Source of the DNA: Devosia sp. Root635 | Lineage (GTDB): Bacteria > Pseudomonadota > Alphaproteobacteria > Rhizobiales > Devosiaceae | Assembly: GCF_001427605.1 (NCBI RefSeq) | Contig: NZ_LMGZ01000002.1 | Coordinates: 32,501-96,500 of the forward strand | Direction of reading: 5' to 3' | DNA: 64,000 nucleotides | In this document: one piece after another, positions 9,559 to 18,056 of the stretch | How positions within the stretch are numbered: the first letter of the stretch is position 1 | Layout of the letters: every line of letters begins with the position of its first letter | The notes under the pieces: generated by a model | What the model saw: the letters and a program-made list of their open reading frames with translations, nothing else | Database searches by the model: none | Told to the model about the DNA's origin: nothing | Translations under genes and position numbers: made by a program

Positions 9559-9573
9559 TGAATGTCAATGTCA
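9559..9573 (-). promoter_or_regulatory. Candidate iron-responsive (RirA-type) operator upstream of bfd-bfr
   Basis: The sequence tgaatgtcaatgtca fits TGA-N9-TCA, the core of the IRO box recognised by RirA in Rhizobiales. It lies 57 bases upstream of the bfd start. A short pattern like this occurs by chance, so confidence is low. Confidence 0.3.
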
Positions 9574-9702
9574 GATAATGTCGCATTCCTAACGGAATGT
9601 GTGGCCGGCTTCCTGCGACGGCGTCCCGTACCACGGCCGGCTTGCTCCATGGCCCGGCTCGGATAGAGTGGCGCTGCGGGCTGGGGCGGAGGAGACAGGC
9701 TC

Positions 9703-10965
9703 ATGACCGGATTGAGACGCTTTCGGCGCATCCTGCTGCTGGCAGGGGTGGTGCCGGCAGGCCTTGTGGCTTCGGCAGCGCTGGCCGGGCCGGCTTTCGA
9801 TGCTTGTGCGGCCGCTGCGGCCAGCCAGTTCGAGACCGGGTTCGAAAGCATCGGCCGCGAAAGCTGGGAGATCGATACCGATGCTGCTGTCGTGGCCTGC
9901 ACCGACGCGCTGTCGGAAGAGCCCGGCTCCAGCCAGGTCAAGGGTTGGCTGGCGCGGGTCTACTATGCCGCCGGCGACACCGAGCGGGCCGTGCCCTTGC
10001 TCGAAGAGGCTGCCGCGGCCGGCAATGTGGTGGCCCTGGCCATTTATGGCGACATGCTGACCACCGGCGATGGTGTCGATGTGGACATGGAGCGCGGGGC
10101 GCGGCTCTTGACGCAGGGCGCCGAGGCCGGTTTCGCGCTGGCGCAGAACAGCCTGGGCCTTTCCTACGATTTCGGCGAGGGGCTGGCGCAGGATTATACG
10201 CAGGCGGCGCGCTGGTATCGCGCGGCTGCCGAGCAGGGCATGAGCAGGGGCCAATCCAATCTGGGGCTGATGTATCAGGAAGGGCTGGGCGTGCCGCGCG
10301 ACTATGTGGCGGCTGCCGCCTGGTTCGAGCTGGCGGCAGCGCAGGGCGATGTGTCCGGCCAGGTCGGCCTGGGAAAGCTGTTGCAGGACGGACGCGGCCA
10401 GAAGGCCGATCCGGCGCGCGCCGCCGAACTCTATCGGCTCGCCGCCGACCAGGGCGACATGTATGGGCAGAACAATCTGGCCTTCCTGCTCGAAAATGGC
10501 GTGGGTGTCGAAGCCGATGCCGCCGCCGCGGCCGCGCTCTACCAGCAGGCCGCCGACCAGGGCCTGGCGCTGGCCAAGCATAACCTGGCGCTGCTCTATG
10601 AGGACGGCAACGGCGTGACGCAGGACTATGCGCGGGCGCTGGAGCTCTACCGCGAAGCGGCCGAAGGCGGAGAAATGCGCGCCGCGGTCAATCTGGGCCT
10701 GCTCTATCTCGACGGCCTGGGCACTGAGGTCGACTATGCCGAGGCGCTCAAATGGACGCAATTGGCGGCCGATAGCGGCCAGCCCATAGCGCTCAACAAT
10801 CTGGGCCATATCTACGAGAACGGCCTTGGCGTGGTGGCCGATCGGTCCGCGGCCGTCACTTATTATCAGCAGTCCGCGGACCAGGGCTACCAGCTCGCTG
10901 CCGACAACCTGGCGCGGCTGACCGGGCCGACGACACCGGGGGGCGGCAAGACCAAGACCAAGTAG
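9703..10965 (+). CDS. Exported Sel1-like repeat (TPR-like) protein
   Basis: 420 residues with a signal peptide (RRILLLAGVVPAGLVASAALA). From about residue 90 to 405 it is a run of roughly nine Sel1-type 36-residue helix pairs (AxxxGxxLxxGxGVxxDxxxAxxWYxxAAEQG). These solenoids act as scaffolds, for example in periplasmic stress or envelope signalling; the partner is unknown. A basic Gly/Lys tail (GGGKTKTK) closes it. Its stop lies 5 bases before the convergent DUF599 gene end. Confidence 0.88.
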   Translation: MTGLRRFRRILLLAGVVPAGLVASAALAGPAFDACAAAAASQFETGFESIGRESWEIDTDAAVVACTDALSEEPGSSQVKGWLARVYYAAGDTERAVPLLEEAAAAGNVVALAIYGDMLTTGDGVDVDMERGARLLTQGAEAGFALAQNSLGLSYDFGEGLAQDYTQAARWYRAAAEQGMSRGQSNLGLMYQEGLGVPRDYVAAAAWFELAAAQGDVSGQVGLGKLLQDGRGQKADPARAAELYRLAADQGDMYGQNNLAFLLENGVGVEADAAAAAALYQQAADQGLALAKHNLALLYEDGNGVTQDYARALELYREAAEGGEMRAAVNLGLLYLDGLGTEVDYAEALKWTQLAADSGQPIALNNLGHIYENGLGVVADRSAAVTYYQQSADQGYQLAADNLARLTGPTTPGGGKTKTK

Positions 10966-10970
10966 CGCGG

Positions 10971-11666
10971 CTACCTTTGCTTTTCCTGCTGGCGCCGGGC
11001 CGCGATGATCGCGGCCGAGGCGGCGGTGCGGTGGGCCGAGGAAAAGAACTCGCGATGCGCCAGGATCAGGATGGTCACGATACAGGCCGCGATTGGCAGC
11101 CATTCGGAGACGAACCAGGCCACCGTGGCCACCGAGAAGTAATAGGCGCGGACGCCGCTGTTGAAGTTGCGGGCGCCGAGCGCATTCATCGCGGTGATGG
11201 CCTCGATCTCGGGCTCTGAAATCGGACTGGCGTGATCGAGCGCCCCCAGCATGATGCAGAAGTGGTTGAACTGGCGTAGCGACAGGGTGAAGGCGAAAAA
11301 GGCCAGCACGAACATGGTCAGCATGACCGCCAGGTGCAGTTGCACGTCAAGCGTGGTGTAGACCCGGCCGAGCGACAGCGAATTGAGCGTGTTCATCAGC
11401 GCCGGCACCTGGCCGAATACCGCGAAGATGGCGAGGATCAGCAGGACCGCGGTGGAGGCGAGAAAGCTCACCGAGCCCATGATATTGCCCGAGAGGATGG
11501 CGTCGAACGGCGATTCGCGCAGGGCGGCATTTCCCACCCAGCGGCGGCGCTGCATGTTCATGATCGAAGACAGCGACGGCCGCAGCCGCTCCACCAGCGG
11601 CACGATGATGTTGTAGGCGAAATAGCAGATGAGCGGGAACAGAGTGGAGATCAGCGTCGTCGACAC
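10971..11666 (-). CDS. DUF599 family membrane protein
   Basis: 231 residues with four main hydrophobic segments. The N-terminal signature LFPLICYFAYNIIVPLVERLRPSLSSIMNMQRRRWV and the middle segment QFNHFCIMLGALDH match the DUF599 family of inner-membrane proteins of unknown function. The start is a GTG with GAGGAA upstream. An Ala/Arg-rich cytoplasmic tail ends the protein. Confidence 0.82.
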   Translation of the reverse strand: MSTTLISTLFPLICYFAYNIIVPLVERLRPSLSSIMNMQRRRWVGNAALRESPFDAILSGNIMGSVSFLASTAVLLILAIFAVFGQVPALMNTLNSLSLGRVYTTLDVQLHLAVMLTMFVLAFFAFTLSLRQFNHFCIMLGALDHASPISEPEIEAITAMNALGARNFNSGVRAYYFSVATVAWFVSEWLPIAACIVTILILAHREFFSSAHRTAASAAIIAARRQQEKQR

Positions 11667-11768
11667 GATGGGTTCCTCGAATGCGGATGTCTCGTTTTAG
11701 CCCACTGCCGGACGCCCGCGATAGCCCCGCCCCGTTGGACGGCTGATGACGTCGTCCCACCCTCGATC

Positions 11769-11854
11769 GTCACCCTCGGGCTCGCCCCGAGGGGTCTACG
11801 CTTCGGCGTGGCGAAGAAAAGTACAATGCCCTCGGGCCGAAGCCCGAGGGTGAC
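11769..11854. repeat. REP-like inverted pair
   Basis: Two hairpin units face each other: gtcaccctcgggctcgcc near 11769 and gccgaagcccgagggtgac ending at 11854. Fourteen bases at the outer ends are perfect reverse complements (gtcaccctcgggct / agcccgagggtgac). They fill most of the 230-base space between the DUF599 and aldo/keto reductase genes. Confidence 0.8.
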
Positions 11855-11898
11855 GGCCGGTGTGGTGGTCGGTGCAGTGCCAGAGCGCCATGTGCCTG

Positions 11899-12936
11899 TC
11901 AGATCGTCCGCGGATAGCGGCGGTGGATGGCGTCGATCTCGGCCAGCAGTTCGGGCGACAGCGCCAGGTCGCGGGCGCCGATGGCATTGGCCAGTTGGGC
12001 CGTGCTGGTTGCGCCGATGATGACCGAGGTCATGAATGGGCGGGTCAGGGCGAAGGCGATGGCCATCTGCGCCGGGTCGAGCCCATGGCGGGAAGCGAGA
12101 GCGAAATAGGCCTTGGCGGCGGCTTCGGAATGTTCATTGAGCCGCCAGAAGCCCTTCTGGTAGTCGCCGCGGCTGCCCCTGGGCATCTGGCCGTCGAAAT
12201 ACTTGCCGGTGAGCAGGCCTCCCGCCAGCGGCGAATAGGCGAGCAGTCCCACCTTCTCGTGGTGGCTGAGTTCGGCCAGGTCGAGATCGAAATGGCGGCG
12301 CAGCAGATTGTATTCGTTCTGCACCGAGACCAGGCGCGGCAGGCCCTTGTGTTCGGCAATGCGCAGCCACTGGGCAATGCCCCAGGTGGTCTCGTTGGAG
12401 ACGCCGGCATGGCGCAGCTTGCCCTCCTTGATGAGCGCGCCCAGCGTTTCCAGCATGTCCTCGATATTGGCCAGCGTGTCAGCCGTGTCCTGTTTGTGTG
12501 GCTGGTAGGTCCAGGAGCCTTCGAAATTGTAGCTGCCACGGCCGGCCCAGTGGATCTGGTAGAGATCGATGCGGTCGGTCTGCAACCGCCGGAGGCTGGC
12601 TTCGAACGCCTGGCGCAGGGTCTTGCCGCTGGTGCGGGTGCCATTGCGGATGAAATCCACCGGCCCGCCGGCAACCTTGGAGGCCAGGATCCACTGGTCG
12701 CGTTTGCCGGTCCGCTTGAACCAGTTGCCGATGATTTCCTCGGTGCGGCCCGAGGTCTGCGGGCTGCGCGGCACGGCGTAAATCTCGGCGGTATCCATGA
12801 AATTGAGGCCGGCCTCGAGTGCCATGTCTATCTGGGCGTGGCCTTCGGCCTCGGTGTTCTGGCTGCCCCAGGTCATGGTGCCCAGGCAGATTTCGGTGAC
12901 CTCGAGGTCAGTGCGGCCAAGCGGCTTCAGTTTCAT
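11899..12936 (-). CDS. NADP-dependent aldo/keto reductase, Tas-like
   Basis: 345 residues with the (alpha/beta)8 aldo/keto reductase pattern. Catalytic residues are Asp and Tyr in MDTAEIYAVP, Lys in LASKVAGG and His in YQIHWAGRG. The coenzyme-binding C-terminal part reads VIIGATSTAQLANAI. Overall layout and motifs such as HAGVSNETTWGIAQWL and NEYNLLRRHFD resemble E. coli Tas. The ATG at 12936 gives the family N-terminus MKLKPLGRTDLEVTEICLG; the frame opens 13 codons earlier without support. Confidence 0.92.
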   Translation of the reverse strand: MKLKPLGRTDLEVTEICLGTMTWGSQNTEAEGHAQIDMALEAGLNFMDTAEIYAVPRSPQTSGRTEEIIGNWFKRTGKRDQWILASKVAGGPVDFIRNGTRTSGKTLRQAFEASLRRLQTDRIDLYQIHWAGRGSYNFEGSWTYQPHKQDTADTLANIEDMLETLGALIKEGKLRHAGVSNETTWGIAQWLRIAEHKGLPRLVSVQNEYNLLRRHFDLDLAELSHHEKVGLLAYSPLAGGLLTGKYFDGQMPRGSRGDYQKGFWRLNEHSEAAAKAYFALASRHGLDPAQMAIAFALTRPFMTSVIIGATSTAQLANAIGARDLALSPELLAEIDAIHRRYPRTI

Positions 12937-13057
12937 CGGATATCTCGGCAACTGGTATGGAAGATCGGCGCACACTAGCCGATGCCGCCAAAATTGACAG
13001 GCTTGCGACGCACAATTTCACGCCGTCAAAAAAGCGTCACGGAAGACCCTTTAGGGG

Positions 13058-13086
13058 TTGAGCTATGCCGCCCGACCCCCTATATA
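13058..13086 (+). promoter_or_regulatory. Promoter of tRNA-fMet
   Basis: A TTGAGC -35 box (13058-13063) and a TATATA -10 box (13081-13086) are separated by exactly 17 bases. Transcription would start near 13093, about 60 bases before the mature tRNA. Confidence 0.7.
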
Positions 13087-13151
13087 CGCCTCACGTCGCG
13101 ACTGAGGTCGCAGTGATGACGGCCCCACCGGCACTGTTATCGACTGATTGA

Positions 13152-13228
<77 letters not shown>

Positions 13229-13231
13229 AAA

Positions 13232-13267
13232 AACCCCAGTTAAGCCAAGCGCTTAGCTGGGGTTTTC
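13232..13267 (+). terminator. Terminator of tRNA-fMet
   Basis: A 13-bp stem (aaccccagttaag / cttagctggggtt, one G-T pair) with a 7-base loop, starting 3 bases after the tRNA and followed by a T-rich stretch. It can also serve the leftward polysaccharide operon ending at 13280. Confidence 0.85.
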
Positions 13268-13279
13268 CTTTGGGCTAAA

Positions 13280-14506
13280 TCAGCGCTGTTCTCCGCCAAT
13301 GTCGCTGCGGTCCTGCCGTGCCTGAATCAGGAAATAGCCGAGTGACACTGCATAGATCATAGTCTGGGGCAGGATACCAAAAGTGGTGTTGCTGACGCCC
13401 AATACGAACTGACCTGTAGTCAGCAATATGGCCCCCAGGACAACGGGGCGCTGCTCCCGTACTCCGGCATCAAGCAGCAGCAACACTGGCGCGGCCAGCA
13501 GCAGCAGCCAGGCGAGTAACCCTAAACCGCCAGCCATGGCCGCGAAGTTAGCCCAATCGGCATGAAGATTTTCCAGTCCATATTGGGGAACAAGTTCGGG
13601 AAAGTTGGTCTCGGCCGCGACCATGATCTGGCCCAAGCCGACGCCGACGATCGGTGACGTTCTGAGCGCTTCAAATGCGGAGGTATAGAGGGCGGCACGG
13701 ATGTCGTCCGGTCCGCCTGTGAAACGGAAAATGTCCAATCCACTCTGCAAAAGGCCCGCCACACGGGTATTGCCGCTGCCAACCAGATAAGCGAAGGCGG
13801 TGGAGCCCAGGACAAGGGAAGCAAGTACCGCCACGCGAAACAGGGTTTCACGCCACAGCCACACCAAAAGAACGAGCGTACCGACACCTGTCATAACCAA
13901 TACGCCGGCGACCGGGCCACGAGAATCGGCAATGCCGGCGGCGCCCAGCGCAAAAACTGGTCCAAGAAAAAAGCAGTAGCGCCACGGTGATTCACTGACT
14001 GCAACACCCACCATGGCAAGACATCCCGCCATGGCCGCCAGCGAAGCATAGTGGATAGGATTGTTTCCTAGCCCGGGTCGATAAACACCGAGGACATAGA
14101 ACTCATAGACTCCACCCAAGAAAGCCAGGAGCGAGGCTAGAAGGCACAGAAGCGCAAAGCTGGTAGGACTAGGTACCCAGGTTGCGGGGCGGGCGAGCAT
14201 TCCGAGCGCAATTGTGACAATCATCGGTAGGATCAGGATGGGCGCGAGAATATCCTGCCCTCCGCGATGCCCGAAGGGCACGGTCAGGGTGACAAGCGCC
14301 ACGCTGGAGACGATTGCAAGGCTGGTGGGATGGCGAAAGGTGATCCGTTCTGACCAGCCATAGACAAGCAGGGCCGCTGCTGCTGCGGCCAGGGCGCAAT
14401 AGGCGCCGATATAGGCCGGATAGCCAGGTGGAAGTATGGTCGTTAGAAGGGATGCCGCCAGAAGCGTGCTGGCAAGATTGGGCAATGAGCCATAGCTTGG
14501 GGACAT
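13280..14506 (-). CDS. O-antigen ligase/polymerase family membrane protein
   Basis: 408 residues with about ten to twelve hydrophobic segments and a Wzy_C-like core. The long periplasmic loop after VRIAGLLQSG-type residues contains the family hallmarks AFEALRTSPIVGVGLGQ and NLHADWANFAAMAGGLGL (a His in an H-x-D/N context). This is the pattern of WaaL ligases and some Wzy polymerases. Since another Wzy-like protein lies at 18057-19463, this one may be the ligase that moves finished polymer onto its acceptor; that assignment is inference. It is the last gene of the leftward block. Confidence 0.82.
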   Translation of the reverse strand: MSPSYGSLPNLASTLLAASLLTTILPPGYPAYIGAYCALAAAAAALLVYGWSERITFRHPTSLAIVSSVALVTLTVPFGHRGGQDILAPILILPMIVTIALGMLARPATWVPSPTSFALLCLLASLLAFLGGVYEFYVLGVYRPGLGNNPIHYASLAAMAGCLAMVGVAVSESPWRYCFFLGPVFALGAAGIADSRGPVAGVLVMTGVGTLVLLVWLWRETLFRVAVLASLVLGSTAFAYLVGSGNTRVAGLLQSGLDIFRFTGGPDDIRAALYTSAFEALRTSPIVGVGLGQIMVAAETNFPELVPQYGLENLHADWANFAAMAGGLGLLAWLLLLAAPVLLLLDAGVREQRPVVLGAILLTTGQFVLGVSNTTFGILPQTMIYAVSLGYFLIQARQDRSDIGGEQR

Positions 14507-14626
14507 GACGGTTGCCTGACATCTACGAATGACAAAGGCCTAAGTGACCAAGACCGCCGTTGTCGTCAAGATGAGCAATCACCTCAATCTGGCCGCGCCA
14601 CCTCGCATCTGCCTCAGGTGTCGTCA

Positions 14627-15157
14627 TCAGATGCTCTTGATCTTTTTGGCCGGCACCCCGGCATAGACAGAATGAGCATCGACGGACTTGGTGACGACGC
14701 TGCCCGCGGCGACAACCGAATGCCTGCCGATCCTCACGCCGGGTAGCAGGATGGCATTGGCCCCAATCCAGACATCGTCCTCGATCACTACGTCCGATGA
14801 TGGGAAATAGCCTTGATCGACGATCGTCATATCGGCTCGGTCAAAGCGGTGGTTGTTCACATATATGTGGACGCCTGCCCCAATCAGCACGTCATCTCCG
14901 ATAACTATGCGGGCGTCGCTATCGGCCATCAGCATGGTATTGGGGCGGATTACGACGCGCTCCCCGATCTCGATGTGCCGTGTTTCGACCAGATAGCAAA
15001 ATGGCCGCAGCACACTGTCCCTGCCAAAGCCACCAAGCTTGCGTGTGGCAAGCCAGCGCCCAAGGCCGGGAAAATGCAGCATCCAGTGGGTGAGCGGAAT
15101 ATCGGGGCCAATTCGATTGGTCGTAGCCCAGAACCGCAGCCGGGAAATAAGCCCCAT
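14627..15157 (-). CDS. Hexapeptide-repeat acyltransferase (LbetaH, WbbJ type)
   Basis: About 176 residues. The C-terminal two thirds is a left-handed beta helix built from hexapeptide repeats ([61 protein letters not shown]) ending with YAGVPAKKI. The catalytic His is in NNHRFDR. Such enzymes use acetyl-CoA to O- or N-acetylate sugars, so it may decorate the glycan of this cluster. The ATG at 15157 has GGAG 7 bases upstream; the frame opens earlier at 15238 without one. Confidence 0.85.
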   Translation of the reverse strand: MGLISRLRFWATTNRIGPDIPLTHWMLHFPGLGRWLATRKLGGFGRDSVLRPFCYLVETRHIEIGERVVIRPNTMLMADSDARIVIGDDVLIGAGVHIYVNNHRFDRADMTIVDQGYFPSSDVVIEDDVWIGANAILLPGVRIGRHSVVAAGSVVTKSVDAHSVYAGVPAKKIKSI

Positions 15158-15247
15158 CAGTCGCTCCACTGATCGCTTCCTGTGGCCTGGTGGCCCAGGG
15201 CGTACCCAACAAAGGTGCGATACAGAACGGGGGAGCAAGTCATCACT

Positions 15248-16051
15248 TCACCCGGCTCGGCCAAGGTCAACTGCGCGGATGTCCGGCCATTCGGCCAGAT
15301 GCAGCCCCTCGCGCACCAAGGCCCGCCGCGCGTTCATCAGCCCATTGCCTACGAAATTGAACAGATGCGCAGTCGCCACTGCGTCAATACGTGGCTCGGC
15401 AAGGCCCGCGGCGAAATGCTTCGCATTGCCGACGCCGCCTGCGATGATCACCGGCAGGTTCCAGTCAGTGGGCAATATGTCCAGGATGTCGAGGTCATAA
15501 CCCTGGCCCGTCCCATCCCGATCTATGCAGTTGAGATAGATTTCACCGACGTCACCCCGCATATGCCATGCCAAGGCCTCGCTCGGGGGCATGTTGAGTT
15601 TGCGCATGCCGTTGTTGACCATGATATCGTACCCGCCACCATTGGCCTTAAGATCGACGGATCCAACCACGCACTGTTGGCCGAACTCCGACGCAATCTC
15701 CTGCACCAGATGTGGCTGCTCAAACAGTGCCGAATTGAGCACGACCTTGTCCGCGCCGGCCCGCAGCAGTTGCTTCGCGTGGACGACGCTATCGACACCC
15801 CCACCCGCAGCGATCGGCGCAAAACAACCGGTCGAAATTTCGGTCAGCGCAGCAAGAAACGCCTCGAGGTCGCGCTGACCTCGGCTGACATCGAGAACGA
15901 CAAGTTCATCAATGAAAAACGCGACATTGGAGAAGTTGTAGTTCTTCTGTAGCCAGGAGATATTCCCTACTTTCTGAAGTCGAAAGTTGCGGCTCAACAT
16001 GAAGCTGCCGTTGTCGAACAAAAGTGTGAAGATAATGCGCTTCTTTAGCAC
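15248..16051 (-). CDS. hisF: HisF-type subunit of a sugar amidotransferase
   Basis: 267 residues with the (beta/alpha)8 HisF fold: AAGGGVDSVVHAKQLLRAGADKVVLNS, a phosphate-binding IIAGGVGNAKHFAAGL and NCIDRDGTGQGYDLDIL. Its N-terminus reads RIIFTLLFD where true HisF reads RIIPCLDV, so catalytic Asp11 is Leu; the second Asp (SVDLKA, equivalent to Asp130) remains. With the adjacent HisH- and WbpG-type genes it is most likely the ammonia-delivery partner for glycan amidination, as known for P. aeruginosa HisF2/HisH2/WbpG, not histidine synthesis. It starts at a GTG 4 bases after the hisH stop. Confidence 0.88.
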   Translation of the reverse strand: MLKKRIIFTLLFDNGSFMLSRNFRLQKVGNISWLQKNYNFSNVAFFIDELVVLDVSRGQRDLEAFLAALTEISTGCFAPIAAGGGVDSVVHAKQLLRAGADKVVLNSALFEQPHLVQEIASEFGQQCVVGSVDLKANGGGYDIMVNNGMRKLNMPPSEALAWHMRGDVGEIYLNCIDRDGTGQGYDLDILDILPTDWNLPVIIAGGVGNAKHFAAGLAEPRIDAVATAHLFNFVGNGLMNARRALVREGLHLAEWPDIRAVDLGRAG

Positions 16052-16055
16052 GCGA

Positions 16056-16679
16056 TCACGCTGAGATAAAATTGGAGAGAATTCTTAGGCCGTTGGTCTG
16101 GCTTTTCTCTGGATGAAACTGGGTGCAGTACAGGTTGTCGTTCTCATATGCGGCCACGAATGGTGCACCGTAGTCACACAGCGCGGCAAGGCCGGGCCGG
16201 GCTTGCACGCCTAAGCTGTAGGAATGCACGAAATAGCAGTCTACCGGCCCTTCGAAGCCGTAAAACAACCGGCTTTCCGGCTCGAAGGAGACCCGGTTAA
16301 ATCCCACATGCGGTACCTTGATCTGGCCCCCGCTGGGTTGGGATATGCGGTCCACCACCCCTGGAACCAATCCCAGGCCATTGCACCCACCGTCCTCGGT
16401 TCCGAATTCGGCCATAAGTTGCTGGCCCAGGCAGATGCCCAGGATTTTATGGTGCTGCACCGTCACCGCATGCTGTATCGCCTCGGCAAGACCGCTGGCG
16501 TTGAGCTCGTCCATGGCCTTGCGGAACGATCCCACTCCAGGAAGCAAAAGCGTGTCCGCATCGCGAACCAGCTTTGGATCGCTAGAAACGATCGGGTCGA
16601 CGTCGAGATATCGCAGCGCATTCACAACCGATTGCAGGTTGCCCATGCCGTAGTCGATAATGACACATGCCCTGCCCAT
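16056..16679 (-). CDS. hisH: HisH-type glutamine amidotransferase subunit
   Basis: 207 residues, a class I glutamine amidotransferase. The nucleophile Cys lies in GICLGQQLM, with the His and Glu of the triad in QFHPEKSQ near the C-terminus and the N-terminal VIIDYGMGNLQSV typical of HisH. It releases ammonia from glutamine and passes it through the HisF-type barrel. Its stop and start abut the neighbours (no gap to the WbpG-type gene, 4 bases to hisF), so the three are co-translated and probably form one enzyme. Confidence 0.9.
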   Translation of the reverse strand: MGRACVIIDYGMGNLQSVVNALRYLDVDPIVSSDPKLVRDADTLLLPGVGSFRKAMDELNASGLAEAIQHAVTVQHHKILGICLGQQLMAEFGTEDGGCNGLGLVPGVVDRISQPSGGQIKVPHVGFNRVSFEPESRLFYGFEGPVDCYFVHSYSLGVQARPGLAALCDYGAPFVAAYENDNLYCTQFHPEKSQTNGLRILSNFISA

Positions 16680-17804
16680 TTAGGCGACAGTAAACAAGGG
16701 CTGCCAGTATCCGTCCACCTTCTCGAACAGATCCCGGTTGGCCCAGTGATCAAGGGCTGCGTCGAACTCTTCGCGGGTCATCTGGTAATAGTCGAGATAG
16801 ATATCGATGAACTCTTCAGGATAGTGCCCGTCATACAAACGCACCAAATTCACCGCCTGATCGCGGTCCATCGCCCCACGACGAATTTCAATCGACGCAT
16901 CCTGGTTGGCCCGTCCGAAGCCGAATTTAAGGTACATCAGGTAAGTGTGCAGCCCATAGAGCGCTTGGTCGTTCTGCGCAAAGTTCGTGAAAGTGCCGGC
17001 GCCGGCACTTTCCGCCTCCTGCAGGCCGCATTGTTCCTTCGCGACCAGATAGTTGCGGTAAGGATCCCAGTTCTCAAAATAGGACCAGTGCGTGATCTCT
17101 ATGGGCGTACGCGCGATTTCTTCCGTCGTGGGAAACTTGAAAAAATTCAGATCGCTCGCTGATAGGCCCGCTGTTTCCACGACGCGTTCGTACCCGCCTT
17201 CCAGATACACCCTCTTCATGTAGGCGACGTCATAAATCGGGTTTTTGTCGGTCTCAGTGGAGCCGCCGTACTCAACTTCACCATCTTCGCCGTAAAAGAT
17301 AAGCCCGATGCCAAGGCGCGCAGCCAGGCGGACCGGCGCCGCCTGCATGGCCGTTAGCCAACCGAAATAGGGAAACCCCATCTCAACCAGACCGCGCCGA
17401 TTAAGTGTGCGAACCGCATCGTAAGAAACGTTTATGCTGATGTGATTGTATCCGGATTCGACGAAGGCGCGCAGGTTTCGATCGCCAAGCGGCAGCGGCA
17501 AGGGCGGCGTAACAGTCACGCAAAGTGGGTTCATTCCATATTTGTGCTTGAGATTATAGCTCACATACGATCCGTCTTTGCCGCCACTCACCGGCACCAG
17601 AACGTCAAACTCGCCATCGTCGCGACGATGCTTGTCAAGAAGTGCACCCAGTTGGCGCTCACGGGCGGCCCAGTCGAGCGTCTTCTTCTTTTCTGTCCAT
17701 TGACAGGCGTTGCACCAGCCGCGCTCGTCAAAGCTAATGCGCGGACGTGTCGACATAGACAAGCAATTGGCGCACCAGTGAACGTTTTTACTCATAGTCG
17801 CCAT
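16680..17804 (-). CDS. N-acetyl sugar amidotransferase (WbpG/PseA type)
   Basis: 374 residues. An N-terminal zinc-finger-like cysteine set (WCANCL, WCNACQW) is followed by the PP-loop ATP-pyrophosphatase motif VSGGKDGSY near residue 75 and the YGEDGEVEYGG segment of the family. Members activate an N-acetyl group with ATP and add ammonia, making an acetamidino group on nonulosonic acids (PseA/PtmG type) or on a mannuronic acid (WbpG). With the HisH and HisF partners this predicts an amidinated sugar in the local glycan. A second ATG three codons in is possible; neither has a strong ribosome site. Confidence 0.88.
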   Translation of the reverse strand: MATMSKNVHWCANCLSMSTRPRISFDERGWCNACQWTEKKKTLDWAARERQLGALLDKHRRDDGEFDVLVPVSGGKDGSYVSYNLKHKYGMNPLCVTVTPPLPLPLGDRNLRAFVESGYNHISINVSYDAVRTLNRRGLVEMGFPYFGWLTAMQAAPVRLAARLGIGLIFYGEDGEVEYGGSTETDKNPIYDVAYMKRVYLEGGYERVVETAGLSASDLNFFKFPTTEEIARTPIEITHWSYFENWDPYRNYLVAKEQCGLQEAESAGAGTFTNFAQNDQALYGLHTYLMYLKFGFGRANQDASIEIRRGAMDRDQAVNLVRLYDGHYPEEFIDIYLDYYQMTREEFDAALDHWANRDLFEKVDGYWQPLFTVA

Positions 17805-18056
17805 TCTATGATCTTACTTTCCACATTGGGCCGCGGCCCGTCCGTTGCACGATTCCAGACCGGCGCCGACAATGTCGATTGCGACCCCTGCAGGTCGACT
17901 GGCCCGTTTTGTTCGTCCGTCGGCGCAGTTGCCAGCGCCAAGATGTCGATTCCGAGTGCTTTCTACGCAAAACTGGCCAATCCAGAAAGCCCAAATATGA
18001 CGCGCCGCACCGAGAGTGCTTGCTGCGTCCTGGTATGTCATCGAGCTGGGGTATCG
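17805..18056. other. Gap without a recognisable gene
   Basis: About 250 bases between the WbpG-type gene and the Wzy-like gene. Short ORFs on both strands show no known motif. It may hold an internal promoter for the amidotransferase set, but no convincing -35/-10 pair was found. Confidence 0.5.

Noticed and set aside
9589..11103. A 504-codon minus-strand frame across the Sel1-repeat gene
   Set aside because: Its repeats only mirror the Sel1 DNA repeats; the plus-strand protein has signal peptide and clear Sel1 units.
15248..16679. Histidine biosynthesis genes hisH-hisF
   Set aside because: They are paralogues: HisF Asp11 is replaced by Leu, no other his gene is near, and a WbpG-type amidotransferase is directly coupled to them.
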